Shown here in pieces: positions 52,069-62,234 of a DNA stretch of 64,000 nt (its first letter is position 1; each line of letters begins with the position of its first letter). A program made the translations under genes and the position numbers. A model generated the notes under the pieces. That model saw only the letters and a program-made list of their open reading frames with translations, did not search any database and was not told the origin of the DNA. The stretch comes from Bartonella apihabitans (GTDB lineage Bacteria > Pseudomonadota > Alphaproteobacteria > Rhizobiales > Rhizobiaceae): NCBI RefSeq assembly GCF_030758755.1, contig NZ_CP132387.1, positions 372,001 to 436,000 on the forward strand, written 5' to 3'.

Positions 52069-52261
52069 CGACCCGCGCGGGTTTCGGTTCTCGCCATCAA
52101 CCATGGGGGAACGCAAAAAAGGCGCTTGTAATTTTCTTATCCATTTAACATAAGTGCTTTTTAGATTGGCAAGCGGCTTGGGCTGCATTATCACACATTT
52201 GCCCGGTTCTGATCGGTGACCGGAAAAATTGGTCCATATCAACATATAGGCTTTTAAAAAT

Positions 52262-53341
52262 ATGGTTGCATTACCGCAAGAGCGTATGAATCAGCTCGAA
52301 AAGCACTTCGAGATGATCGAAAGCGAAATGGCAAATAATCCCGATGCCGAGACCTACGTCAAATTGGCGTCGGAATATTCGGAATTGCAACATATTGTTG
52401 GTCTGATACGTGAACTCAATAAGGCACACCACGAAGAGGACGATCTCGAGGCAATGCTGAAAGATCATTCGATCGATTCCGAAATGCGTAGCCTCGCAGA
52501 AGAAGAATTACCCGAAATCAAAGCCAGAATTGCCAAACTGGAACATGATGTTCAAATCGAACTTCTGCCCAAAGATGCAGCCGACGAAAAAAGCGCCATT
52601 CTGGAAATACGTGCAGGTACCGGTGGGTCGGAAGCAGCCCTTTTTGCGGGCGATCTTTTCCGCATGTATGAACGTTATGCGAGTTTGCATGGCTGGAAAG
52701 TTGAAGTGGTTTCCGCAAGCGAAGGTGACGTTGGCGGATATAAGGAAATTATCGCTTCTGTCACAGGCAAGGGCGTGTTTTCAAGGTTGAAATTCGAGTC
52801 CGGTGTGCACCGTGTGCAACGTGTTCCGGAAACGGAAGCTGGCGGGCGCATTCATACGTCGGCAGCAACCGTTGCGGTTCTACCTGAAGCAGAAGAAATT
52901 GATGTCGAGATCAAGCCGGAAGATATAAGGATTGATACCATGCGGGCGTCTGGCGCCGGTGGGCAGCATGTCAATACAACCGATTCTGCTGTGCGTATCA
53001 CCCACCTGCCGACCGGTATTATGGTTGTGCAGGCGGAAAAATCCCAACACCAGAACCGTGCACGTGCCATGCAGATTTTGCGTGCACGACTTTATGATAT
53101 GGAACGGCAAAAAGCAGATACGGAACGCTCGGCTTCCCGTAAAAGTCAGGTTGGCTCCGGTGACCGGTCCGAACGCATAAGAACCTATAATTTTCCACAA
53201 GGTCGTGTGACAGACCACCGGATAAATCTTACGCTCTATAAGCTTGACAGGGTCATGGAAGGCGAACTTGACGAGCTGATTGATGCATTGATTGCCGATC
53301 ATCAAGCGACCTTGCTTGCGGAATTGGGCAATAACGGCTGA
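52262..53341 (+). CDS. prfA: Peptide chain release factor 1
   Basis: 359 residues. The RF1 codon-recognition segment ([22 protein letters not shown]) contains the PxT-type region, and the peptidyl-hydrolysis motif is GGQ in [17 protein letters not shown]. It releases proteins at UAA/UAG. prmC, whose product methylates that Gln, starts two bases after the stop, so the two are one operon. Confidence 0.97.
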   Translation: MVALPQERMNQLEKHFEMIESEMANNPDAETYVKLASEYSELQHIVGLIRELNKAHHEEDDLEAMLKDHSIDSEMRSLAEEELPEIKARIAKLEHDVQIELLPKDAADEKSAILEIRAGTGGSEAALFAGDLFRMYERYASLHGWKVEVVSASEGDVGGYKEIIASVTGKGVFSRLKFESGVHRVQRVPETEAGGRIHTSAATVAVLPEAEEIDVEIKPEDIRIDTMRASGAGGQHVNTTDSAVRITHLPTGIMVVQAEKSQHQNRARAMQILRARLYDMERQKADTERSASRKSQVGSGDRSERIRTYNFPQGRVTDHRINLTLYKLDRVMEGELDELIDALIADHQATLLAELGNNG

Positions 53342-53343
53342 TT

Positions 53344-54195
53344 ATGGCAAGTCTTTCCGATGTTTTGAAGAACACAAGAAAACTCTTCCGCAACAGAAAA
53401 CTGGATAATGCCGATCTTGATGCACGTCTTCTGGTCGAGTTTGTCACATCAACGACCCGCACAGATGAAATTCTCAATCCCGATCTTCAAGTGAGTGATG
53501 AAGCCTTGCAACGGCTTGATAAGGCAATTCATGACCGGCTGAACGGTAAGCCGGTCTACCGCATTATCGGAAAACGGGAATTTTACGGGATAGAGTTTCA
53601 GCTTTCTGCTGATACGCTCGAACCAAGAGACGATACGGAAACGCTTGTCGATTTGGTGTTACCGGAAATTCAAGCCATAATCGGGCAATACGGGGAAGCC
53701 GGAATTGTCGATATGGGAACCGGAACAGGTGCTATTGCCATTGCTCTTCTGGCAAATGTTGACCGGCTTAAGGCAACGGCTGTCGACATCAGCGACAATG
53801 CCTTGGAAACAGCTTTATTGAACGCGAAAAATGCAAGTGTAGCAGACCGTTTTACGCCTTTAAACAGTGACTGGTTTTCTTATCTCTCGGGAAAGTTCGA
53901 TATGATTATATCGAACCCGCCTTATATTCCGGAAAATCAAATTCCTTCACTTGCAACCGAGGTCAAAAAATACGACCCCTTGAAGGCATTGTCGGGTGGG
54001 GAAGACGGACTTCAGTTTTATCGGAAACTCGCAAAAGGAGGCCGACCATTTTTGAAACAGCATGGAATGATTGCGGTTGAAATTGGCCAAGGTCAGGAAG
54101 AAGACGTGATTGCTCTTTTTTCAGAGAGTGGTTTTAAACTGAAAAAGACGCGCAAAGACCTGAATGGTATTTTGCGCGCCTTGTTGTTTTCCTGA
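53344..54195 (+). CDS. prmC: Release factor glutamine methyltransferase PrmC (HemK)
   Basis: 283 residues. SAM motif I is VDMGTGTGAIAIALL, preceded by the PrmC-typical PRDDTETLVD. The catalytic NPPY is in IISNPPYIPENQ. It methylates the Gln of GGQ in RF1/RF2. Directly downstream of prfA (two-base gap), the standard arrangement. Confidence 0.95.
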   Translation: MASLSDVLKNTRKLFRNRKLDNADLDARLLVEFVTSTTRTDEILNPDLQVSDEALQRLDKAIHDRLNGKPVYRIIGKREFYGIEFQLSADTLEPRDDTETLVDLVLPEIQAIIGQYGEAGIVDMGTGTGAIAIALLANVDRLKATAVDISDNALETALLNAKNASVADRFTPLNSDWFSYLSGKFDMIISNPPYIPENQIPSLATEVKKYDPLKALSGGEDGLQFYRKLAKGGRPFLKQHGMIAVEIGQGQEEDVIALFSESGFKLKKTRKDLNGILRALLFS

Positions 54196-54250
54196 ACGTA
54201 AAACTTACGCTCTCAGCATTTATTTGATCTTCTCCACAACAATGAAAAAG

Positions 54251-55465
54251 TTAGGCCAGTTCACGACGCCGTAACAAATAGCAGAATCCGAACGCGATGA
54301 TGACCAGCGTACCGGTGAAAGCAATGACCATGTCCCAACCGCCATGGAACCAGAACCAACCGCCAAATGCCCCAACGAAGCTTGATCCCATGTAGTAGAA
54401 CAGAAGGTAAAGTGCTGTCGCATGTCCTTTTGCTCCAACAGCAATACGGCCAACCCAACTGCTTGCCACCGCATGGGCGGCGAAAAAACCTATGGTTACA
54501 CAGATAATGCCGACAACAAACCAGAACAGACTGTTGGTCAGCGTCAAAATCAGCCCTAAAGCCAGAATCGCAACAGAAATGAACAAGAGAGAACTGCGGT
54601 GATATTTGTTGGTCAAATTTCCGGCAATTGGTGAAACAATAATACCTGAAATATAGCTCAAGAAGATAAAGCCGATCTCTGTCGGACTAAGGAAGAACGG
54701 CGCTCCGCTCATGCGAAAGCCTGTATAGTTCAAAATCGCAACAAAATCTCCGAACACCAGAGCGATGAAGAGATAAATATAAAGCAATCTTACTGAACCG
54801 ATATGGCCTATCCAGGCTCTGATATGATGATGGATATTGATGCCGTGAACGGCAACAAAGTTCTTTGATGGTGGCAATAGAAAATAGAAAGCGATGGCTG
54901 CAACGAGGTCAATGATACCGATAATAGCCAATGCCCATTGCCAATTGAACCATTCTATGAGGCTGCCCATGCCAACCCGGCCCATCATGCCGCCGAATGC
55001 CGTACCCCCGACATAAAGCCCCATAATTTTTCCGAACCCTCGTGGAGCGATTTCTTCGGCAAGATAAGCCATAGCAACGGCTGGCACACCGCCTAAGAGA
55101 ATGCCTTCCAGTGCACGTGCGACAAGGAGCCAATGCCAGCTTGTTGCAAGCGCCGCGACAATGTTCAGTATTGATGCACCGATCATTGAAGCGGTCATCA
55201 AACCGCGGCGGCCAAGCGCTTCGGAAAAGGCACTTGAAAGGAGAATGGAAAAGGCCAGAAAGCCGGTTGATATAGAAAGCGCCAACGAACTGTTCGCTGG
55301 CGTTATGTGATAATGGTTTGCGAAAGATGGTAGTAGTGGCTGAACGCAATAAAGAAGAGAAAAAGTTGCAAAGCCGGCAAAAAACATTGCCACGCTTATG
55401 CGTCTATATAAAGTCGTTCCGCTTTGCACACCAGGTTCAGCCTTAGTGGCTGTTGAGGTAGTCAT
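54251..55465 (-). CDS. MFS transporter, YnfM-like
   Basis: 404 residues with 12 membrane helices. Begins RISVAMFFAGFATFSLLYCVQPLLP; the MFS loop motif appears as SEALGRRGLM; then VARALEGILLGGVPAVAMAYLAEE and ALYLLFYYMGSSFVGAFGGWFW, close to E. coli YnfM and related putative effluxers. Substrate unknown. Its end is convergent with prmC; its start is divergent from the nrd operon. Confidence 0.87.
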   Translation of the reverse strand: MTTSTATKAEPGVQSGTTLYRRISVAMFFAGFATFSLLYCVQPLLPSFANHYHITPANSSLALSISTGFLAFSILLSSAFSEALGRRGLMTASMIGASILNIVAALATSWHWLLVARALEGILLGGVPAVAMAYLAEEIAPRGFGKIMGLYVGGTAFGGMMGRVGMGSLIEWFNWQWALAIIGIIDLVAAIAFYFLLPPSKNFVAVHGINIHHHIRAWIGHIGSVRLLYIYLFIALVFGDFVAILNYTGFRMSGAPFFLSPTEIGFIFLSYISGIIVSPIAGNLTNKYHRSSLLFISVAILALGLILTLTNSLFWFVVGIICVTIGFFAAHAVASSWVGRIAVGAKGHATALYLLFYYMGSSFVGAFGGWFWFHGGWDMVIAFTGTLVIIAFGFCYLLRRRELA

Positions 55466-55660
55466 TTTATACTCCGAGTATCTACCTCCCCCCGATTAAC
55501 TCTCCGCTATAACGGCGGGTGGCTCCAATGTAATTTCATAAAAATCTAAATTCAATTTATATAATTGAACCGTCAACAAAAAGTGACATTGCAAAAGGGA
55601 AATTTGCGTGATTTCTTTTTCGCAAAACGCGCAAAAATTGTACATAATCTGAATTGCTTT

Positions 55661-55707
55661 TTAAAACATATTGACGAAAATCTTGTGAGTGATACTAGAT
55701 ATTGTGT
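55661..55707. promoter_or_regulatory. Pair of NrdR boxes
   Basis: Read on the minus strand, 55692-55707 is ACACAATATCTAGTAT, close to the recalled NrdR consensus ACACWATATATWGTGT. A second, weaker box with the same CAATAT core lies at 55661-55676, exactly 31 bases away. That is three helical turns, the usual spacing for cooperative NrdR binding. They overlap the promoter -35 and -10. Confidence 0.72.
55671..55698 (+). promoter_or_regulatory. Promoter of nrdHIEF
   Basis: -35 TTGACG (55671-55676), 16-base spacer, -10 TACTAG (55693-55698). The expected start falls at about 55705, right at the 5' end of the riboswitch, which supports the call. Confidence 0.6.
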
Positions 55708-55899
55708 TCAAGGTTCTCTTTGATTCGAAATTTGGGATTCGAAATCGGGTGAAAGAGCTAAGAGGGAATTCGGTAATTGATTAAAAAGCCGAAGCTGCCC
55801 CCGCAACTGTAAATGGTGAGTCAAAACCTTATGCCACTGGGATTACCCGGGAAGGTGGTTTTGGCGCTTCAAGCCATGAGCCAGGAGACCTGCCTTGAA
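55707..55899 (+). promoter_or_regulatory. Cobalamin (B12) riboswitch controlling nrdHIEF
   Basis: All B12-element hallmarks are present in order: GGGAATTCGG, then GCCGAAGCTGCCCCCGCAAC and TGTAA (the core), GCCACTGGGATTACCCGGGAAGG (read as GCCACTGG and CCCGGGAAGG), then AGCCATGAGCCAGGAGACC with TGCC. The outer P1 stem is TTCAAGG (55707-55713) with CCTTGAA (55893-55899). It should turn the downstream class Ib reductase off when adenosylcobalamin is present. Confidence 0.95.
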
Positions 55900-56142
55900 T
55901 TGAATGTCAACAGACGGGGTGTTCTGGTTATGGCCTTTCCGGACGTGTTTTGTGCGGATGTGGGCTTTGCCATATCCCCCACATTGCTTCGGGAAGGAAG
56001 TTTTATGTCCAAGATTCTTAATCATTTTTCCTGACCGGCTGAAGTTCGCCTTATCGACGAAACTTTTAAAAAACGTCTTTTATACTGCTTTCTCAAGGAA
56101 GAAAGCAGGCGGGATTTTGCAACCAAAAATCAGGAAAAAATC

Positions 56143-56363
56143 ATGACAATTATAATTTACAGCCGACCATCTTGCGTACAATGCAAAGCAACATATAAGG
56201 CATTGGATAATAAACATATTTCCTACGATATTGTGGATATTTCCAAAGATGCGGAGGCTTTATCCTATATCGAAAGTTTGGGATATAAAATGTTGCCGGT
56301 GGTTGTTGCAGGAAACAATCACTGGGCGGTTTCCAACCTGATAAAATAAACGGGCTCGAATAA
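56143..56363 (+). CDS. nrdH: Glutaredoxin-like protein NrdH (frameshifted)
   Basis: Reconstructed length about 73 residues. The redox motif is CVQC in YSRPSCVQCKAT, and the family segment MLPVVVAGNNHW is present. Near 56328 a GG should be GGG; with it the C-terminus becomes HWAGFQPDKINGLE, the NrdH-typical W-x-G-F-x-P-D-K. The restored stop (TAA) then overlaps the nrdI ATG by one base, which strongly supports the correction. NrdH supplies electrons to NrdE. First gene of nrdHIEF. Confidence 0.92.
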
Positions 56364-56779
56364 TGGCACTCCTTGTTTATTATTCGAGTGCGACCGGCAA
56401 TACCGATTATTTTGTGCAACAAATCGGTGAACCGTCTTTAAGACTTTTCAAAAAAACGGCAATTCCGAAAGTGGTTGAACCTTATGTTCTGGTGGCACCG
56501 ACTTACGCCGGTGCCAAAGGCGACGGGGCAGTGCCTAAAACCGTTATCAATTTTCTCAATGATCAAGAAAACCGGCAATTTCTTAAAGGCGTTATTGCCG
56601 GTGGCAATCGTAATTTCGGCTGGGCTTATGCACTTGCCGGAAAAGTCATTTCTCAAAAGTGTCGTGTGCCCTGGCTTTATAGTTTCGAGCTCAGGGGGAC
56701 AACAGAAGACGTGAACCTTGTCAGACAAGGATTAGGAAAATTATGGAAACAGATAGAGCAGAAAAAACAGACACTTTAG
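56363..56779 (+). CDS. nrdI: NrdI flavodoxin-like protein
   Basis: 138 residues. The FMN-binding loop is [15 protein letters not shown]; also [28 protein letters not shown] and ELRGTTEDV, all NrdI hallmarks. NrdI provides the oxidant that assembles the dimanganese-tyrosyl cofactor of NrdF. Its end overlaps the nrdE start by 37 bases. Confidence 0.95.
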   Translation: MALLVYYSSATGNTDYFVQQIGEPSLRLFKKTAIPKVVEPYVLVAPTYAGAKGDGAVPKTVINFLNDQENRQFLKGVIAGGNRNFGWAYALAGKVISQKCRVPWLYSFELRGTTEDVNLVRQGLGKLWKQIEQKKQTL

Positions 56780-58908
56780 ATAGTGAAAAAACTTATCATT
56801 CCCAAAATTATCACTCATTGAATGCAATGCTCAATCTTTTTGACGATAACGGCCTCATCCAGTTCGATAAAGATCGTGAAGCCGTGCGGCAATATTTTTT
56901 GCAGCACGTCAATCAGAATACGGTATTTTTTCATGATCTTGAAGAAAAGATCAATTATCTCGTGCGTGAAGGATATTACGAGAAAACCGTTCTCGACCGC
57001 TATGACTTTGCTTTTATCAAAAAAGCTTTCAAACGTGCTTATGCTTTCAAATTCCGTTTTCCGACGTTTCTCGGCGCTTTCAAATATTATACGAGTTATA
57101 CGCTGAAGACTTTCGACGGGAAAAGATATCTCGAACGTTACGAAGATCGTGTCGTTATGGTGGCGCTGACACTTGCTACAGGCGACAAAAAACTCTGCGA
57201 AAGGCTTGTCGATGAAATGATGACGGGCCGCTTTCAACCGGCAACGCCAACATTTCTCAATGCCGGTAAAAAACAACGTGGAGAACTTGTTTCCTGTTTT
57301 TTACTGCGTGTTGAAGACAATATGGAATCGATCGGTCGGGCAATCAATTCTTCTTTGCAATTGTCCAAGCGCGGTGGCGGAGTTGCTTTGTGCCTCACCA
57401 ATATCAGGGAACAAGGCGCACCGATCAAGCAAATACAAAATCAGTCGTCCGGAATTGTGCCGGTTATGAAACTTCTTGAAGACGCATTTTCTTACGCCAA
57501 TCAATTGGGCGCAAGGCAGGGTGCAGGGGCGGTTTATTTAAGTGCCCATCACCCCGATATTATGCGTTTTCTTGATACCAAGCGGGAAAATGCCGATGAA
57601 AAAATCCGCATCAAAACACTCTCCCTCGGAGTGGTCATCCCCGATATTACTTTCGAGCTTGCACGCAATAACGAGGATATGTACCTTTTTTCACCCTATG
57701 ATGTGGAAAGGGTCACGGGTAAAGCCTTATCCGACATATCTTTGAGCGAACATTATCGCAAATTTGTTGATGACCCGCGCATAACCAAGAAAAAAATCAA
57801 TGCCCGTGATTTTTTCCAAACTCTGGCCGAAATCCAGTTTGAATCGGGTTATCCCTATATCGTGTTCGAAGATGCGGTCAATCGCGCCAACCCCATTGCC
57901 GGACGCATCAATATGAGCAATCTTTGCTCCGAAATCCTTCAGGTCAATGAGCCGAGCACATTGAATACCGATTTGAGCTATCGTCATATCGGTAACGACA
58001 TTTCGTGCAATCTGGGTTCGCTCAATATCGCTAAGGCCTTCCAGTCGGACGATTTCGGCAAAACAGTTGAAACGGCAGTTCGGGCTTTAACAGCAGTTTC
58101 CGAAATGAGCGATATTGTCTGTGTGCCATCCATTGAAAAGGGCAATCGCGAGGCGCATGCGATCGGTCTTGGTCAAATGAATTTGCATGGCTTTCTTGCC
58201 AAAGAGCATATTTATTACGGCTCTCCCGAAGCACTCGATTTTACCAATCTCTATTTTTATACAGTTGCTTTCCATGCGTTGAGAAGCTCGAACCTTATTG
58301 CCAAAGAAAAGGGCAAAACATTTCAAGGCTTTGAACAATCAGCCTATGCCGATGGGCGTGCGTTTAAAAAATATCTCACTCGAAAGTTCGAGCCGGAAAC
58401 ACAACGCATCAAACAGCTTTTTGCTGACCGGCATTTCACGATTCCCACTGTGAAAGACTGGCAGGAACTTGAGCAATCAGTCAAAAAATGGGGGCTTTAC
58501 AACCGTTATTTACAGGCGGTTCCGCCCACCGGCTCGATTTCCTATATCAATAATGCCACAGCATCCATTCACCCGATTGTTGCAAAAATAGAAATACGCA
58601 AAGAAGGCAAGATCGGTCGGGTCTATTATCCGGCACCTTATATGACCAATGATAATCTTGAATATTATCAGGACGCTTATGAAATAGGTCCGGAAAAGAT
58701 CATTGATACTTATGCCGCAGCCGGTCAACATGTCGATCAGGGCTTGTCATTAACGCTGTTCTTTCCGGATACCGCCACGACGCGCGACATTAATAAAGCG
58801 CAAATTTACGCGTGGAAGAAAAAACTCAAAACCATCTATTATGTGCGGCTACGCCAAAAGGCCTTGAGCGGAACCGAAGTCGAAACCTGTGTTTCCTGTA
58901 GCCTTTAA
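56743..58908 (+). CDS. nrdE: Class Ib ribonucleotide reductase large subunit NrdE
   Basis: 721 residues. Begins, after a variable 20 residues, [26 protein letters not shown], split here as [11 protein letters not shown] and [15 protein letters not shown]. Catalytic residues sit in [22 protein letters not shown] (Asn, Cys and Glu radical residues) and [11 protein letters not shown]; the C-terminal redox pair is CVSCSL. It lacks an ATP-cone, as class Ib proteins do. It reduces ribonucleoside diphosphates to deoxy forms. Confidence 0.97.
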   Translation: METDRAEKTDTLDSEKTYHSQNYHSLNAMLNLFDDNGLIQFDKDREAVRQYFLQHVNQNTVFFHDLEEKINYLVREGYYEKTVLDRYDFAFIKKAFKRAYAFKFRFPTFLGAFKYYTSYTLKTFDGKRYLERYEDRVVMVALTLATGDKKLCERLVDEMMTGRFQPATPTFLNAGKKQRGELVSCFLLRVEDNMESIGRAINSSLQLSKRGGGVALCLTNIREQGAPIKQIQNQSSGIVPVMKLLEDAFSYANQLGARQGAGAVYLSAHHPDIMRFLDTKRENADEKIRIKTLSLGVVIPDITFELARNNEDMYLFSPYDVERVTGKALSDISLSEHYRKFVDDPRITKKKINARDFFQTLAEIQFESGYPYIVFEDAVNRANPIAGRINMSNLCSEILQVNEPSTLNTDLSYRHIGNDISCNLGSLNIAKAFQSDDFGKTVETAVRALTAVSEMSDIVCVPSIEKGNREAHAIGLGQMNLHGFLAKEHIYYGSPEALDFTNLYFYTVAFHALRSSNLIAKEKGKTFQGFEQSAYADGRAFKKYLTRKFEPETQRIKQLFADRHFTIPTVKDWQELEQSVKKWGLYNRYLQAVPPTGSISYINNATASIHPIVAKIEIRKEGKIGRVYYPAPYMTNDNLEYYQDAYEIGPEKIIDTYAAAGQHVDQGLSLTLFFPDTATTRDINKAQIYAWKKKLKTIYYVRLRQKALSGTEVETCVSCSL

Positions 58909-58914
58909 GGATAA

Positions 58915-59889
<975 letters not shown>

Positions 59890-60240
59890 ATGGACTGTTA
59901 AAACGAAAGAGGAGGGGGGAGGCTCCTCTTTTTTTTCATGCTGGTGAAAGTAAAAAACGCAAGCCACCGTTCAATTTAAGCTTTGCCGAAATGGCTGATG
60001 CTTCTCCGGAATGGTAGAATATTCACCCGAACAATAGACAAAAATGAACCTTCATCCTCGCCGAGTTTTCGCTCATGAAACGTCGGATGTGTTTCAACAA
60101 TTCATGAGTTTTAAACGCAAGGACCATCCACGATAATATGACAGCGAAACATTAAAGACCGCCGGTCACATATAAAGGATATCCACTGCCGCTTGATCAT
60201 AATTAAAACGGGATGATTATCGGTCGGGATAATGGTGTGT
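59890..60240. other. Convergent intergenic stretch after nrdF
   Basis: About 350 bases with the nrd terminator at its left end and nothing else recognised. Confidence 0.45.
59908..59936 (+). terminator. Rho-independent terminator of nrdHIEF
   Basis: Stem AGAGGAG / CTCCTCT (59908-59914, 59923-59929) followed by eight T, 19 bases past the nrdF stop. Confidence 0.9.
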
Positions 60241-61155
60241 TTAATACCCGGAGCGGGCAATCGGAAACCGCGAAAGGCTGATCACACAGGATTTAATAAT
60301 TTCCTGACGATAACGATAGAGTTTAGCCGGCCTACCGCCTGTTTGTGTTTCACGTTCGCCTACTTCTTCGATTATTCCCTGTTGTTCGGTCAAACGACGG
60401 AAGTTCGGTTTATGAAGGCGTCTTCCGATAATCGCTTCTACTGTTTTTTGTAGCTGTAATAGCGTGAATTTTTCCGGCAACAGTTCAAAGACCACAGCTC
60501 TATATTTTATTTTCCTTCTGAGCCGTCCAATAGCGGTCGCTAAAATTCGACGGTCATCTGCAAACATTGGCGTTCCCGCATAAAGAGTGCCGCCAGCTTC
60601 GGCAATGAGCCCCGCTTCATATAAAATTTCATATCTTTGGAGGATAAAATCCTCGTTCCACGAAAAACCGTTACATCCGAAAAGAAAAGAAATTCTGCGT
60701 TTCTTGAAGTCACAATTGACTTTGTCTTTTTTGGCCCAAACATTGAGCGCTTCGATAATTTCGTCGACACATGGATGTTTTCCACTTCGGCAATCGTCCC
60801 ATGGGAAATGCTCGTACCAGTCATGCCATTCGGCGTTTTGGGAAAAATCATCTTGCTCACGCACCAAGCCTAGATAGCTGACGGATATTGTTCGCGTACC
60901 GTTGTCGGTAGAGACAGGCAAACGATTGGAGAATGTGTAAAGTTGTTCGAGAAATCCAACGGGATGACCTGTTTTTGTATTGATCCAGTCACGTAAAGAA
61001 GCTTCCAAGCTTTGTTGCTCGAATTCTAACGGTCCGGATGGAAGTTTTTGTTCCGGCCCTACAGTAATAACTTTTGGCTGGCCGTTTGTAACTGCGGTAA
61101 TAACGGCAATAAGTTCTATTTTTGAAAGCGCTGATGGGGTAGTCAAGATCGTCAT
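60241..61155 (-). CDS. Nudix-like domain/winged-helix transcriptional regulator, NadQ/NrtR-like
   Basis: 304 residues. The N-terminal half is nudix-like (IAVITAVTNGQPKVITVG, LPSGPLEF, LEQLYTFSNR, ISVSYLGLVRE) but has no canonical nudix box, so it is likely a ligand-sensing domain. The C-terminal winged helix is LLQLQKTVEAIIGRRLHKPN, FRRLTEQQGIIEEVG, GGRPAKLYRY. This two-part layout is that of NrtR and the alphaproteobacterial NadQ (COG4111) regulators of NAD synthesis. The exact family and targets are inferred; no NAD gene is adjacent. A palindrome 37 bases upstream may be its own operator. Confidence 0.72.
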   Translation of the reverse strand: MTILTTPSALSKIELIAVITAVTNGQPKVITVGPEQKLPSGPLEFEQQSLEASLRDWINTKTGHPVGFLEQLYTFSNRLPVSTDNGTRTISVSYLGLVREQDDFSQNAEWHDWYEHFPWDDCRSGKHPCVDEIIEALNVWAKKDKVNCDFKKRRISFLFGCNGFSWNEDFILQRYEILYEAGLIAEAGGTLYAGTPMFADDRRILATAIGRLRRKIKYRAVVFELLPEKFTLLQLQKTVEAIIGRRLHKPNFRRLTEQQGIIEEVGERETQTGGRPAKLYRYRQEIIKSCVISLSRFPIARSGY

Positions 61156-61191
61156 TTTCGATTTTTTATCTGTAGTTTATTGAATGCAAAA

Positions 61192-61211
61192 ATATAAATC
61201 GGTTTTTATAT
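61192..61211. promoter_or_regulatory. Palindrome, possible autoregulatory operator
   Basis: ATATAAA (61192-61198) and TTTATAT (61205-61211) are exact reverse complements with a 6-base centre, 37 bases upstream of the regulator start at 61155. Confidence 0.4.
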
Positions 61212-61615
61212 CCGATCTAATATTTCGTTTTGGATGAAATCCCTTGGGGAATCCAAGGGAAAGAGTGGATTTTCATCCCCATATAGTGCAGCAATCCATT
61301 TAGCCAAGTCTAAATTCAAAAAAATAATCTAATTATAAGTAAAAATTCTTATATTCAGTTAAAAATACTCATAATTTTCTATTTTTGTTTCGGAGTTGTT
61401 GATACAATTGTTAGTTAGTCGGTTAACGAAAAATCCAATCAGGAACATAAACGAAAATTTAATATTAGCAACTGGTAAGTAGAAAAATATTTGTTGCCAT
61501 TCCGGAAAGCACAGTTTTTAAATGGAAACGGCTGATAAAGTAGTTTGTGAGGAACTCTATAGAGATAACAGGAGCTTTAGAATACAGAAATAGGAAAACT
61601 TGCTGGGAGAACACG

Positions 61616-61641
61616 AAAAAACCGGCTTAAAAGCCGGTTTT
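61616..61641. terminator. Strong bidirectional hairpin terminator
   Basis: AAAACCGGCTT (61618-61628) pairs with AAGCCGGTTTT (61631-61641), with A and T runs outside. It lies 25 bases past the stop of the small secreted protein gene. Confidence 0.85.
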
Positions 61642-61666
61642 CGCTAAACATAACTTCACAATGCTT

Positions 61667-61972
61667 TTAGTGATGATTTACCGGTGATCCATCGCCGAAA
61701 TGGGCTTCGTTGATAGATCCGCCATGCGTTGCTTCACCGGATTTTTGCGCATGACCGATGACATAGCTATCTTCAACTGAACCATCGCCAAATCCATTTG
61801 CCCGTGTATAAGCACGTGAAATGCCGGTATAACCTTTGTTCATGCCGGATTGGGCAGTAGAACCGATAACATAGGTGTTGACTGGCGACCCATCGTCAAA
61901 AGCATAACCACTGGCATAGGCGCTGCTTACACCACATAAACTTGCAAGCGCAATAAACATCAATTTTTTCAT
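61667..61972 (-). CDS. Small secreted protein with internal repeats
   Basis: 101 residues from ATG 61972, with GGTGA just before; a GTG at 61981 is also in frame. The signal peptide MKKLMFIALASLCGVSSAYA is followed by about 80 residues built from an imperfect repeat of about 45 residues. Repeat 1 is FDDGSPVNTYVIGSTAQSG, repeat 2 is FGDGSVEDSYVIGHAQKSG, and a partial third copy FGDGSPVNHH ends the protein. Similar repeat proteins occur in Brucella and relatives, but no function is known to me. Monocistronic with its own terminator. Confidence 0.78.
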   Translation of the reverse strand: MKKLMFIALASLCGVSSAYASGYAFDDGSPVNTYVIGSTAQSGMNKGYTGISRAYTRANGFGDGSVEDSYVIGHAQKSGEATHGGSINEAHFGDGSPVNHH

Positions 61973-62234
61973 TTCATTCACCGTTTTTATGAGCCCTTAG
62001 CTGCGGCTAACGGCTTTAATTGCAATTGGATCAATCTGGATATATTTTCCAAACTCTCTAACGCTTATATCTTCATCACGGCAATCAATCTCAAATCACT
62101 TTAAAATGTTCCGATCACGGAAAAGTGATAATTTAAAATATAGCAAAAACAACAGGTTAATATTCATTAATTCCCGTCCAATAGGGGGTTATCAAGTCGG
62201 GATCACGGTTGTTGTGAAGTGGCTTCAAGACGGG

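Larger units (their letters stand above)
55466..56142. other. Regulatory intergenic region upstream of nrdHIEF
   Basis: About 680 bases holding the MFS promoter (left), a pair of NrdR boxes, the nrd promoter, a cobalamin riboswitch, and then about 240 bases with two hairpins and a possible 9-codon leader frame before nrdH. Confidence 0.7.
61156..61666. other. Gene-free AT-rich stretch with palindromes
   Basis: About 510 bases. Holds the palindrome at 61192-61211, a second dyad TATAAG/CTTATA near 61334-61352, and the terminator at 61616-61641. No gene supported. Confidence 0.45.

Noticed and set aside
55813..56034. 73-codon plus-strand frame over the riboswitch
   Set aside because: It lies mostly in the conserved RNA core and has no ribosome site at its start; only its last nine codons have one.
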